DNA from: Methanolinea sp.
GTDB taxonomy: Archaea; Halobacteriota; Methanomicrobia; Methanomicrobiales; Methanospirillaceae
Reading direction: 5' to 3'
DNA length: 64,000 nt
NCBI GenBank assembly: GCA_016699325.1
Contig: CP064971.1
Location: 1,488,001-1,552,000 of the forward strand
In this document: one piece after another, positions 47,572-55,776 of the stretch
Position numbering within the stretch: position 1 is the first letter of the stretch
Layout of the letters: the number at the start of each line of letters is the position of its first letter
Translations under genes and position numbers: made by a program
The notes under the pieces: generated by a model
Database searches by the model: none
The model's input: only the letters and a program-made list of their open reading frames with translations
What the model was told of the DNA's origin: nothing

Positions 47572-48537
47572 CTAGCGCCTGCGGGATCCAAGGGCGATGA
47601 AACCACATGCCAGGGCCGCTGCAACCGAAAGGATGCCGCTGAAAGGGGCACTGGTTGGTGCCGGTGCAGCTCCGGGCTGTTGCTGCGGTGTGACGAGGCC
47701 TTTATTGTAACGGATAACGTCCGGTAACGAATCAACTCCGGGAAGGGATTTTGGGAAATTGGTGAAGATGACCCGTTTGACAGGGATTTTGTGGTCACGG
47801 AGGGCTTCTTCAAGGCCTTTTGCCATCTCGCCCGACTGCATGTTCTCGATGATGTACTTGACGTCCTGGTATTTCCCGGGGGTGTTGTAAAAATCGTTCA
47901 CAACGGCTCTCGGAGTGTATTGCCCCCGCTCGTAAAAGTCCGGAGCATAAATGTTGACCATATCCAGACCCAGCCACTCGCCGGCCGCTTCTTTCTGCCA
48001 GATCATGACTACCGCGTCCTGCCCGGAAATCAGGGATCGTTCCGCTGGAGTAAGGTCGGCTGCATCTATCTGTGCAAGGTAATCGTCCAGGCGTGCTTCG
48101 TAGTAGCTCTTGTTCGCGGGGTCCGCAGCGACCAGCCATCCCGCCACCTCGCGGGAGAGGATCTTTGCTCCTGAGGGGATGTTCCAGATCATGGAGGAGT
48201 TCTCCAGGGTGACCCATTCCACGGTACCATATCTGTTGGCGGCCATGAAGTCCGTGATATAGGGCATCACGTAGGACTGGTCGACCGAGCCGTTATGGGC
48301 GACGAAGAGGTCGGCATCGCGGATGAAGTCTTTCTGCATCTGGATGCGGTTGGGGATGATGTCGGCCTGCATGTGGGGGCAGATGGTCGGGTCGGCGATG
48401 TAGATGGCCTCGACCTTTTCCCCGCCGATGTACTGGACAGGGTCCCAGAGGACGGCGGTCGTGGAGACCACGTTGAGCGCGCCCACCCCGGGTATTACGC
48501 ATATGATTAGAATTAAAAATAAAACCGCACTTTTCAT
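47572..48537 (-). CDS. ZnuA-like metal-binding ABC component, membrane anchored (copy 1)
   Basis: Same length (321) and architecture as its neighbour: a signal peptide with PGVGALNVVSTTAVL, the site segment TICPHMQADIIPN, the His/Asn pair in FVAHNGSVD, a GQDAVVMIWQ strand, a Pro-rich hinge and a C-terminal helix ending GSRRR. The first 200 residues are almost identical to copy 2 and the rest diverges, so the two may differ in ligand affinity. It follows the permease gene directly (26-base gap) in the operon. Confidence 0.82.
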   Translation of the reverse strand: MKSAVLFLILIICVIPGVGALNVVSTTAVLWDPVQYIGGEKVEAIYIADPTICPHMQADIIPNRIQMQKDFIRDADLFVAHNGSVDQSYVMPYITDFMAANRYGTVEWVTLENSSMIWNIPSGAKILSREVAGWLVAADPANKSYYEARLDDYLAQIDAADLTPAERSLISGQDAVVMIWQKEAAGEWLGLDMVNIYAPDFYERGQYTPRAVVNDFYNTPGKYQDVKYIIENMQSGEMAKGLEEALRDHKIPVKRVIFTNFPKSLPGVDSLPDVIRYNKGLVTPQQQPGAAPAPTSAPFSGILSVAAALACGFIALGSRRR

Positions 48538-48563
48538 AGTTAGGAATAAATGTGAGGAATCGT

Positions 48564-49394
48564 TTAAGATTTTCGAAATGTTACCCGGCGCTTGGGAGAT
48601 AGGATCACCGCCATGATGAACACAATAGAGAGGAGGACGGCGGTCAGGGGGGCAACGGGCATAGAATATTCAAGCCCGGCCAGTGCACCGGAGATACTGA
48701 TGACCGCGGCAACAACCGGGGCAACGATAAACATTGCCGAGAGCCGGTAACAGAACTGGAGGGCGATTGCCGCCGGTGTGACCAGCCAGACATAGAGTAG
48801 GAGGCCCCCGATGATGGGGAGGCAGAGGGATACGGTCAGGGCGATGACGAAGAGCATGGCATAATAGACCGGTTTTACCCGGATGCCGACCGATTCAGCG
48901 ATCCTCTTGTTGAAGATGATGCCGGTAATCTCCTTGTAGAGTACCACGATGAAGACCACCGCCACCACGCAGATTATGGCTAGAAGGTAGATCTCTTCCC
49001 TGTAAAGGGAGATAACGTCCCCGAAGAGTAGTCCCATGGCCGAAAATCCCCGACCGAGCGTCTGCATGTAGGCGATGAAGAAGATGGCCACGGCCATGCT
49101 GATCCCGAAGAGCAAACCGAGGGCCGTATCAGGGGAAACACGGGCCTTGTCCGACAACGGGCCGATGAGAAAGGCCACGCAGACGCCGGCCAAGATCGCA
49201 CAGACCGTTGAATTGAGAGAGAGAAACATCCCCACTGCCGCTCCGCCAAAGGCGGCATGCGCCATGGTGAACCCGATGGACGAGATCTGGACCTGGGTAA
49301 TGATGACTCCGAGAACGGCGCAAGCAATAGAGGCAAAGAACATGGCCTCCACCGCGTGGCAGACGATATTGTTCTGGATAAGAAATTCAAGCAT
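48564..49394 (-). CDS. ABC-3 family (ZnuB-like) metal permease
   Basis: From the ATG at 49394 the protein has 276 residues and eight or so helices. It starts MLEFLIQNNIVCHAVEAMFF, then SIGFTMAHAAFGGAAVG, typical of ZnuB/TroC permeases with its S-x-x-x-x-A-H-x-x-x-G segment. Eight bases overlap with the ATPase gene fix the start. It carries the metal released by the binding proteins into the cell. Confidence 0.87.
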   Translation of the reverse strand: MLEFLIQNNIVCHAVEAMFFASIACAVLGVIITQVQISSIGFTMAHAAFGGAAVGMFLSLNSTVCAILAGVCVAFLIGPLSDKARVSPDTALGLLFGISMAVAIFFIAYMQTLGRGFSAMGLLFGDVISLYREEIYLLAIICVVAVVFIVVLYKEITGIIFNKRIAESVGIRVKPVYYAMLFVIALTVSLCLPIIGGLLLYVWLVTPAAIALQFCYRLSAMFIVAPVVAAVISISGALAGLEYSMPVAPLTAVLLSIVFIMAVILSPKRRVTFRKS

Positions 49395-50136
49395 TGAGAG
49401 GGACGCTCCCGGCACTCCTGATGATACTGCCGACTTCCGATGGGAGGCACTCCCGGTCCAGGGAAATCTTTCCGTCATGCATCACCACCACCCTGACCGG
49501 GCGGTCAGGCAGGTCATCGAAGGCGTGCGAGACGATCACCACGGTGATCCCGGAAGCGACCAGCCGGGTGAGCAGGCTGTTGATGGCTTCCCGGGCAAAC
49601 ATGTCCAGGTTGGAGAACGGCTCGTCCAGCAGCAGGATCTCGGGATGGCGGGCAAGGTTCTGGGCCAGCAGCACTTTCTGCTGCTGCCCACCGGAGAGCT
49701 GCCCGATGGGCCGACTGGCGAGGTCTTCGATCCCAAGCAGGTGCAGGGCTTCTTCCACCGCTTCGCGGTCTTCCTTCCCCGGTTTCCGGAAGAGCCCGAT
49801 TATCCCGAAGCGGCCCATCATGACCACTTCCCCTACCGTGAACGGCGTCAGCGGGTCAAAGGCGAAGTTCTGGAGCAGATACCCGACGCGGCACCGTACC
49901 TGTATCCCGTCACCCCGCACATCATGTCCGCATACGGTGGCCGTTCCATGGGTTATGGGGAGCATCCCGTTGATGGTCTCGAGCAGGGTGGTTTTGCCGG
50001 CCCCGTTAGGTCCGCCGATTACCACGAATTCGCCCTTCCCGATAGAGAGAGAGATGTCGGTCAGGGTCGGACGATCCGCTCCTTCGTAGGCGGTGTAGAC
50101 GTTCCTGAGCTCGATGAGGGGTGCAGCCTGGGGCAT
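49387..50136 (-). CDS. ZnuC-like ABC transporter ATPase
   Basis: The 249-residue ATPase has Walker A GGPNGAGKTT (41-50), signature LSGGQQQKVLLAQ (about 144), Walker B ILLLDEPFSNLD (about 165) and the switch segment VVIVSHAFDDL. It belongs with ABC-3 permeases. It lies 8 bases after the FmdE-family gene and overlaps the permease by 8. Confidence 0.88.
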   Translation of the reverse strand: MPQAAPLIELRNVYTAYEGADRPTLTDISLSIGKGEFVVIGGPNGAGKTTLLETINGMLPITHGTATVCGHDVRGDGIQVRCRVGYLLQNFAFDPLTPFTVGEVVMMGRFGIIGLFRKPGKEDREAVEEALHLLGIEDLASRPIGQLSGGQQQKVLLAQNLARHPEILLLDEPFSNLDMFAREAINSLLTRLVASGITVVIVSHAFDDLPDRPVRVVVMHDGKISLDRECLPSEVGSIIRSAGSVPLNA

Positions 50137-50144
50137 TGCTCTTT

Positions 50145-50588
50145 TCAGGATAATGAAACGTCAAAGAGCTCTTCATCGCGCAGGTGGTACATCTCTTCGG
50201 CAACAGCCTCGATGGCAGCCTCGTAGTCCATGTCCTTTCTCGGGAGGGGGAACGGGTGCGGGGTGATGGTGAGGCGTTTTCCATCGGCCGTGAAGGTGCA
50301 GCTGATGGTCTCCGAGGGGATGATCTCAATGTTCCGTTTCCCTAGCGTGCACCCGCTTCCGAGCTGGACGCCATCGGCCAGGCAGGACTGGGGCGGGGTG
50401 CCACTGCATCGCACCTCGGCTTTCATCCGGAACGGATCGTCGCAGAACGCGTTACGGACGTACTTGCCGATGCGGTAGCCGACCACGATATAGGGGCCAA
50501 GGTGCCCGTGGAAGGCGGCAAGGTCGGCTACAGAGAACTGGGGATCGATATTATAGAATTTACAGTGGGAATGAGTATTGGCATCCAT
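50145..50588 (-). CDS. FmdE-family protein at the head of a metal-import operon
   Basis: The 147-residue protein is the minimal FmdE domain: FHGHLGPYIVVGYRIGKYVRN (about 27-47), then a Cys-rich core CSGTPPQSCLADGVQLGSGC (about 62-81) with TLGKRNIEI, and a C-terminal helical segment. The Cys and His residues could bind metal. Unlike the FmdE protein at 16824 it has no zinc ribbon. Being first in the ZnuABC-like operon, it may sense or deliver the imported metal. The ATG follows TATAGTATAT closely, so leaderless initiation is likely. Confidence 0.82.
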   Translation of the reverse strand: MDANTHSHCKFYNIDPQFSVADLAAFHGHLGPYIVVGYRIGKYVRNAFCDDPFRMKAEVRCSGTPPQSCLADGVQLGSGCTLGKRNIEIIPSETISCTFTADGKRLTITPHPFPLPRKDMDYEAAIEAVAEEMYHLRDEELFDVSLS

Positions 50589-50705
50589 ATACTATAATCT
50601 GTAAAGTGATATTTAAAATTAGGCGGATCAGAATTGGTATGAAATAAATATAATCATTTTATACACCTTATCAGATTATATTACAGGAATAGTGGGGGGC
50701 AGCAA
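50589..50705. promoter_or_regulatory. Divergent control region with an inverted TATAATCTG motif
   Basis: The region separates the metal-import operon (minus) from a methyltransferase gene (plus). TATAATCTGTAAAG at 50593-50606 and the reverse complement of 50667-50680 (TATAATCTGATAAG) match in 12 of 14 positions. Each copy lies between the TATA-like sequence of its gene and the start codon, where a repressor would block initiation. A purine-rich GTGGGGGGC precedes the plus start by a few bases. Confidence 0.6.
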
Positions 50706-51386
50706 ATGGCTGAACAGCATACTGTACACGGGGTCATGGAGGCAGACCAGTACGATGGTCTCATCAGGAGCATCGTGCCTGTCCAGGCCCTTTTACTCTC
50801 ATCCATAATCGATTACCTGCCGACAGGTTCGCAAAAGATTCTCGAACTGGGGTGCAGTACAGGAATCCTTACTGAAATGATCCTGGGCAGGTATCCCGAT
50901 GTGGAGATAACCGCCATCGACCTGTCACCGGAGATGCTGGCAATAGCGTCGGAAAAACCAGGTCTCGGAAGAGCCAGGTTTCTTGTGCAGGATCTCCGGG
51001 ATTCCTGGCCGCAGGAATGCTACGACGCCGTTGTCACGTCACTTTGTCTCCATCATGTTCCGCGCGAGGACCGCATAGCGGTTGCCAAGAGGGCTGCCCA
51101 GGCGCTGGCACCGGACGGGCGTTTCATCTGCGGGGATATCTTCCGGGCCAAAGAAGACTGGGAAGAACGGTTGCTGGTGGAGGCCTGGTGCCGGGGCATG
51201 AGACTGGCCGGGACTCCGGACGACGTTATCAGGGGGATGATCGCCCAGCGGGCGAAGCACCTGCCTACCTTCACCACGGTTGCGGAATTCCGCGATATCG
51301 TCGCGAGGTCCGGGTTTAACCGTGCGGCTATCCCGTTCACCTCAGGGTTTGTCGGGATGGTGGTGGGGTTTTCGCCGGGAAAATGA
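50706..51386 (+). CDS. Class I SAM-dependent methyltransferase
   Basis: The 226-residue protein has the Rossmann methyltransferase motifs: motif I ILELGCSTGIL (45-55), motif II ITAIDLSPEMLAIA, motif III RFLVQDLRDSWP and motif IV YDAVVTSLCLHHVP. The C-terminal part carries a charged ERLLVEAWCRGM segment. The substrate is unknown. It is divergently transcribed from the metal-import operon and may share its regulator, so methylation of a thiol, metalloid or metal-linked small molecule is conceivable. Confidence 0.82.
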   Translation: MAEQHTVHGVMEADQYDGLIRSIVPVQALLLSSIIDYLPTGSQKILELGCSTGILTEMILGRYPDVEITAIDLSPEMLAIASEKPGLGRARFLVQDLRDSWPQECYDAVVTSLCLHHVPREDRIAVAKRAAQALAPDGRFICGDIFRAKEDWEERLLVEAWCRGMRLAGTPDDVIRGMIAQRAKHLPTFTTVAEFRDIVARSGFNRAAIPFTSGFVGMVVGFSPGK

Positions 51387-51766
51387 GGATTATTGGCGAT
51401 GCGGAAAAAGGACCTACAGACGCCGGGGACGGATGTCCTGTTCCAGGTCGTGGGAGGCTCCACCGCAGAAGGATCCACAGGCTCCGGGTGTGGATGTGAT
51501 TCGTCTCCAGCAGTGCCCGGACCCTGTCTTTCTCCCGCGGTTTTTCCCGGCCACTGCTGATACTGCAGGTCCATTGTCCCCCTGATTCCGGTCAGTTCCC
51601 TTCTTTGTGTCGGGCAGGCACCGCCGGTCCCTGCCCATGGTCCGGGCATCCCCTATCCCTGGTAATGGTTCCATTGTCCTTGTCCACTGTTCATTCCAGG
51701 TGGTTGATACAGATTAATGTGATTATTTCACACGAAATCAATAAGGCTTAATACGAACCAGGATAC
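51387..51766. other. Gap with no supported gene
   Basis: No gene is recognised on either strand. The GC-rich first half has only overlapping shadow frames. The AT-rich end (51720-51760, ATAAGGCTTAATACG) could be the promoter of the candidate RNA that follows. Confidence 0.4.
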
Positions 51767-51888
51767 ATCTCCTTACGGGGATGATTTTCTCCTTGAGGAG
51801 ATCTCCTCACAACCGACAACTATCGCTGTATATATAATGACGTTTCCCGGGACCGGTAGGGGAAGCCGGTCCCAGGGTGCATTTTTTT
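51767..51888 (+). ncRNA. Candidate structured RNA 1
   Basis: Three hairpins occur in order: ATCTCC/GGGGAT (51767-51782), TCTCC/GGAGA (51788-51801) and a perfect GGGACCGG/CCGGTCCC stem (51849-51856, 51866-51873) followed by seven T residues (51882-51888). There is no gene here, and the last stem with its T-run looks like a transcript end. The AT stretch TATATATAA (51829-51837) could instead be a promoter. A similarly organised element lies at 52711-52815. Confidence 0.35.
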
Positions 51889-51980
51889 AACGATCTGTTC
51901 AGGGGATCATCTGTTCATAATGCTACAGGCATGTTCGGTCATCTTAATGTTTATTACTCATAAACATATCCGTATGAATA

Positions 51981-52010
51981 AGGTGCAACTCACCGCTGGT
52001 GAGAGCACCT
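51981..52010 (+). promoter_or_regulatory. Leader stem-loop before the H1-like gene
   Basis: AGGTGC-AA-CTCACC-GCT-GGTGAG-A-GCACCT folds into two stacked six-base-pair helices with a three-base loop. It lies 62 bases before the start codon at 52072 and could control that message. Confidence 0.4.
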
Positions 52011-52071
52011 GGCACCCGCGGATCACCTCTGCGTCTCGCGGACCATGCATGCTCGTATCAGGAGCTGAACC

Positions 52072-52353
52072 ATGGAGAAGACTGAGAAACCAAAAGCGCC
52101 CGGATCAAAAAAAGGGAAACCAGTGGCGGTAAGTACAACTCCCGGAACCGCACCGGTGAAGCAGGCAGAAGGTGTGAAGAAGCGGCCGGAGAAGAAGAAG
52201 GCCGTTTCCACACAAATAAGCCCGGCAGGAGATGTGACAAAACCTGCATCTCCGAAGAAGTCCGTGTCTGCACCGCCAAAAACGACCAAGAAACCAGCCT
52301 CACCCACAGCAGCGGGATCTGCAGGGAAAACGGTAAAGAAAAAAGTTACCTGA
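52072..52353 (+). CDS. Histone H1-like Lys/Ala/Pro-rich basic protein
   Basis: The 93-residue product is low-complexity and very basic. About 26 residues are Lys and there is no aromatic residue at all. Repeats of the type K-K-x-x-S-P-K, P-P-K-T-T-K-K-P and K-T-V-K-K-K recall histone H1 tails and bacterial H1-like proteins, which bind DNA or RNA through disordered chains. GGAG lies seven bases before the ATG. No globular domain is present. Function in chromatin or RNA binding is inference from composition only. Confidence 0.65.
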   Translation: MEKTEKPKAPGSKKGKPVAVSTTPGTAPVKQAEGVKKRPEKKKAVSTQISPAGDVTKPASPKKSVSAPPKTTKKPASPTAAGSAGKTVKKKVT

Positions 52354-52710
52354 TCATATCCTTTCCTCCCTGCCCGTCCCCTCTTTTTCACCAGGAGGCA
52401 GGACTGCCCCGGCACCATTCCCGTTCTCCACCAGCGGCCTCCTGTTCCAACATCCTGGTCCCGGCTGATCCGGTGTGTCCTGGATCTCCGTCATGCCATG
52501 CGGTACAGGGAACCTTCCGGCACCCTGCTCCCACCGGGCAGCATTCATGCTGGCAATGAATTACCCGGAGCGGGGAGCCAGGGGAGAAACGTTCCTGCTC
52601 TCAATGAAGGAAACGGGGCGAGATTGAAGATCCTTGAAGGATTATTGTGGGGAGTCATAACTATTCACACAGAAACAACAAATCTTATTACCCTAGAGAA
52701 CAAGTATTCC

Positions 52711-52815
52711 CCGAGGACGATTTCAGGCAGAAATCTCCTCGGAAAGAAAGCACCATCACTCGAAAACAGAAGATATGCCGGGCCGGGACGGGGGAGCCTG
52801 GTCCCGCACGTTTTT
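52711..52815 (+). ncRNA. Candidate structured RNA 2
   Basis: A strong hairpin, CCGAGGA-c-GATTTC / GAAATC-TCCTCGG with a five-base loop, spans 52711-52742. After about 40 unpaired bases a CGGGAC/GTCCCG stem (52784-52789, 52801-52806) is followed by five T residues (52811-52815). The order (first CTCCT-containing hairpin, linker, GGGAC stem, T-run) repeats that of the element at 51767. The rest of 52354-52957 shows no gene. Confidence 0.35.
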
Positions 52816-52957
52816 CAAGTTGGTTCTCGGACATCTCCCGGGCAGATTCACGGTTTATGAACAGACTGTCCCCGGAGTATCTTTCCTGTTCTCGACTGCC
52901 TCCTCTCAGGCAGCCCCATCCCAATAGAGCTCAAGAAGATGCAGGACGGTCCTGGTA

Positions 52958-53521
52958 TCAGGACCGGTCTCTTCTCCCTATCTCATCGTGGATCTGCTGC
53001 ATCCACGCGGGGATCCTGACTCCTTCACGCGGATAGAATTCGCTGGCGTAAGGCTTGATATCGATTACCGGGCTGCCGTTGATGGCGTCAAGGCCGGTGA
53101 CCCTGAGCACGTTTCCTTCCCGCTGCACGAGGCGGACAACGGTGGTGAGAACGGGGTTAGGCCGCGCCGGGCTGCAGGTGCTGAAGATCCCCACTTCGGG
53201 AAAGTCCTTTCTCCCCATCGGGTGCACCCGGGTCAGTGTGCGGCGTTCACCGGGAACGGCATGTGCCCAGTAGAGGACGACCAGGTGGGAGTATTCTTCG
53301 ATGCCGGTGAGGATGTCCTCCAGGTCTTCCCGGATCACGATCTCGGAGACCTCGGTACCGGTACTCCGGGAGCGTTCAACCATGGCCGCATGACTGCCCT
53401 GCAGGGATAGGCCGTCCTTCCCGGCAACCAAGGTGGGCTTGGTGATGTTGTTGTGGACCGTTCCGACGGGGTGAAGGGTGATGGGGCGGGGTTCAGGACG
53501 AGGGTTGTGCATGGTGTTCAC
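52958..53521 (-). CDS. TrmO/TsaA-like tRNA (t6A37) methyltransferase
   Basis: The 187-residue protein fits the TrmO family, which methylates N6-threonylcarbamoyladenosine at position 37 of tRNA using SAM. It has the opening ITLHPVGTVHN, the central YSHLVVLYWAH, the conserved GIFSTCSPARPNPV segment (R-P-N-P core) and the late LDAINGSPVIDIKPY. It is cytosolic. It may start at MNTMHN or at the second Met. AAGGG-like elements are weak; no operon partner is evident. Confidence 0.87.
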   Translation of the reverse strand: MNTMHNPRPEPRPITLHPVGTVHNNITKPTLVAGKDGLSLQGSHAAMVERSRSTGTEVSEIVIREDLEDILTGIEEYSHLVVLYWAHAVPGERRTLTRVHPMGRKDFPEVGIFSTCSPARPNPVLTTVVRLVQREGNVLRVTGLDAINGSPVIDIKPYASEFYPREGVRIPAWMQQIHDEIGRRDRS

Positions 53522-53593
53522 ACTGTTATCATATTACGTTGGAATTAATGCATCATTTGGTAAGTGATCAATTCACCTGGAAAAAAGGGAAGA

Positions 53594-54293
53594 TCAGGAA
53601 GCAGCCACACCGAAGTCCCGAACCAGGATCTGGCCGGACGAGATGGACTTATGTGTCTGCTTGTCGATGATGTCGTAGGTCAGGTAGTCGCCTGCTTCAA
53701 TAGTAAATGCAGCGGCGGCACCATCGGGTTTCCAGCCAATTGCTTTCCGATCAATGTTGCCAGAGGAATAATATGTGGTTGTCCACTGGCCATAATCTGC
53801 ATGAAGCACAAACTTAGAACCAGGCGCAATCAGACTCTTCTTATCCGGGAAACCTCTTATGTACTGAGCCCAGCTCCTTGAGAAATCTGACTCAATAAAG
53901 GATTTATTCCCAATAGTGACCTGGATCATTATTTGGTGTCTTTGAATTACTAATCAACGTTTTCTCATGAGCATATTTCAGGCTCCCGAGATGGATCTCA
54001 ATGTTGTTCAGGTTGATACCATCTCCACCCATATGCTCAAAGATTACATAGATATCAGCAGCCTTATCAGCAACAGGGTTTGGAGCCATGTTGTTTATTG
54101 TGTTTGTATCATACGCCTCGTTCACCACAATCTCATTCGCTACAAGGCTCGCCTGCGGCGCCTTCCCGGTTCCTCCGGCAAGTCCACCAGCAAACCCAGA
54201 GACCACCGCAGCGATGATGATCGTGACGACGAGCATGAGCATCACGCCGACAACCGGCGAGACCGCATCATCTTTTTTGGCCATATGTTTCAT
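53594..54293 (-). pseudogene. Type IV pilin B', frameshifted
   Basis: The 5' part (54293-53904) has the pilin signature DDAVSPVVGVMLMLVVTIII and the segment AADIYVIFEHMGGDGINLNN. It runs out of frame after LISNSKTPN. The second frame (53929-53594) picks up with the missing C-terminus: FVLHADYG, DYLTYDIID and GQILVRDFGVAAS. The intact paralogue at 55036 has the two halves joined. One base lost or gained near 53925 explains it. GGGGTGA from the end of the upstream gene serves as its ribosome binding site. Confidence 0.8.
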
Positions 54294-54299
54294 CTTTCT

Positions 54300-55022
54300 T
54301 CACCCCTGGAGCGTGATTGTCGTGTCCAGGATGTACTTCCCGGATGGCACATGGAGCCACTTGATGTCAACAGGACAACCTTTCCGGATGCATTCATCAA
54401 GGATGTTGCATGCAACATTGTGTGCATCCGTATCAGCTGGATACATATCCGTTTCAGCAACGAGTCCTAAGAATGAGGCAGTCCCTGCCTTCTTGTATGT
54501 CCGTGCAACCTGTCCGGGCTTGAATACATATTCACCGAACCATGCGTTCGAAGGATCTTGTGTTCCAATTTCTGTTTGTGTCTTATAAACGGGATTTGTC
54601 CCAGTCAGATTCTCATTTTGCCGGTCCATTAAGTATGGAATCCTAGCATATCGAATAGTTGAAGCTCCTGGATTTGCCATTAGACTAAATTGTGAGCTCG
54701 CAGTTTGTTTATGCTGAACTACAGTCCTGTTCGGAAGCGTCAGGTAAGTGATGATCTCGATATCCTTCGTTGGAATGGGGTCACCACTTAAGTGTTCGAA
54801 ACTGATGTCAAAGTTGTTTTTATCAAGATTCACTCCATTCGTGTCAAACCCGTACCCCGTCTTCACCTTGATGCTGGCCTGCGGCGCGGTCTTTGCTCCT
54901 CCGGCGAGTCCTCCGGCAAAACCTGAGACGACAGCGGCGATGATGATGGTGACGACAAGCATCAGCATCACACCGACAACCGGCGAGACCGCGTCATCGT
55001 TCTTTCTGTGTTGTTTTTTCAT
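54300..55022 (-). CDS. Type IV pilin A' (Pilin_N / DUF1628 domain)
   Basis: The 240-residue protein has a short basic leader, then the Pilin_N signature DDAVSPVVGVMLMLVVTIII, which forms the helix of an archaeal type IV pilin after cleavage by a PibD-like peptidase. The C-terminal beta domain ends WLHVPSGKYILDTTITLQG. It is a paralogue of the gene at 55777. GGAGG before the ATG fixes the start. Expected to be assembled into a surface filament. Confidence 0.85.
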   Translation of the reverse strand: MKKQHRKNDDAVSPVVGVMLMLVVTIIIAAVVSGFAGGLAGGAKTAPQASIKVKTGYGFDTNGVNLDKNNFDISFEHLSGDPIPTKDIEIITYLTLPNRTVVQHKQTASSQFSLMANPGASTIRYARIPYLMDRQNENLTGTNPVYKTQTEIGTQDPSNAWFGEYVFKPGQVARTYKKAGTASFLGLVAETDMYPADTDAHNVACNILDECIRKGCPVDIKWLHVPSGKYILDTTITLQG

Positions 55023-55035
55023 CGTTCATCCCTCC

Positions 55036-55770
55036 TCAGGAGCTCGCCACCCCGAAGTCCGGTACGGCAATCTGCCCGGAGCAGATGATCTTCTTGCTGT
55101 TCTTGTCGATGATGTCATAGGTCAGGACGTCGCCCTTCCCGATCGGGAACGGGTAGTCCCCGCTTTGCTGGAGCCACATCACCCGGTTTTCTCCTCCCGC
55201 ATTCCGCGCCCCATAATCGGCGTGAAGGACGAACCGGTCGCCTGGCTTGATGACTACACTCGTCCGGTCAGGGTACTTCTCGAGATACTTGGTCCAGCCT
55301 TTACTCCATCCGGGTATATCCGCCTTGACGCCAATCGTCCCGAAATTACCCTGCGATGTAACAAGGTCCGGTCCGGCCTGTGGCGTGAGCGCTCTGGAAA
55401 CGAGCGATCCCATCTGTGGCTCGCTCAGTTTGCCGAGGTGGATCTCTATGGTGTCGAGGTTGAGCGAATCGCCGCCCATGTGCTCGAAGACCACGTAAAT
55501 GTCAGCTGCGGGGCCCGTATCTCCCTGGTCAGGTCGCCACTGGCCCTGACCCCATGCATTGGTCATCCCGGAGGTTTCCACAGTATCGACAATTCCCCTC
55601 GCCACAAAGTCTGTCGCAACAATTGACGCCTGCGGCGCTTTCTGGTTGTCACCAGCAAGCCCACCTGCGAATGCACTCACGACCGCGGCAATGATGATCG
55701 TGACGACGAGCATCAGCATCACGCCGACAACCGGTGATACCGCTTCATCTTTCTTGATTCTGTCTTTCAT
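55036..55770 (-). CDS. Type IV pilin B (Pilin_N / DUF1628 domain)
   Basis: A 244-residue pilin with DEAVSPVVGVMLMLVVTIII at its start and a distinct head domain: AADIYVVFEHMGGDSLNLD near 90, FVLHADYGARNAGGEN near 175, then DVLTYDIIDKNSKKIICS and a C-terminal PDFGVASS. It is the intact counterpart of the broken gene at 53594. Its ribosome binding site GGGGTGA overlaps the stop codon of the upstream pilin gene, so the two are translationally coupled. Confidence 0.85.
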   Translation of the reverse strand: MKDRIKKDEAVSPVVGVMLMLVVTIIIAAVVSAFAGGLAGDNQKAPQASIVATDFVARGIVDTVETSGMTNAWGQGQWRPDQGDTGPAADIYVVFEHMGGDSLNLDTIEIHLGKLSEPQMGSLVSRALTPQAGPDLVTSQGNFGTIGVKADIPGWSKGWTKYLEKYPDRTSVVIKPGDRFVLHADYGARNAGGENRVMWLQQSGDYPFPIGKGDVLTYDIIDKNSKKIICSGQIAVPDFGVASS

Positions 55771-55776
55771 CTCTCG

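Noticed and set aside
51829..51837. TATATATAA as a strong promoter
   Set aside because: Its expected start point would fall inside the GGGACCGG stem and no gene follows at a useful distance; it is mentioned only as an alternative to the RNA model.
53904..53929. Programmed frameshift in the B' pilin
   Set aside because: No slippery heptamer or downstream structure is seen, and the intact paralogue shows that the frame is normally continuous.
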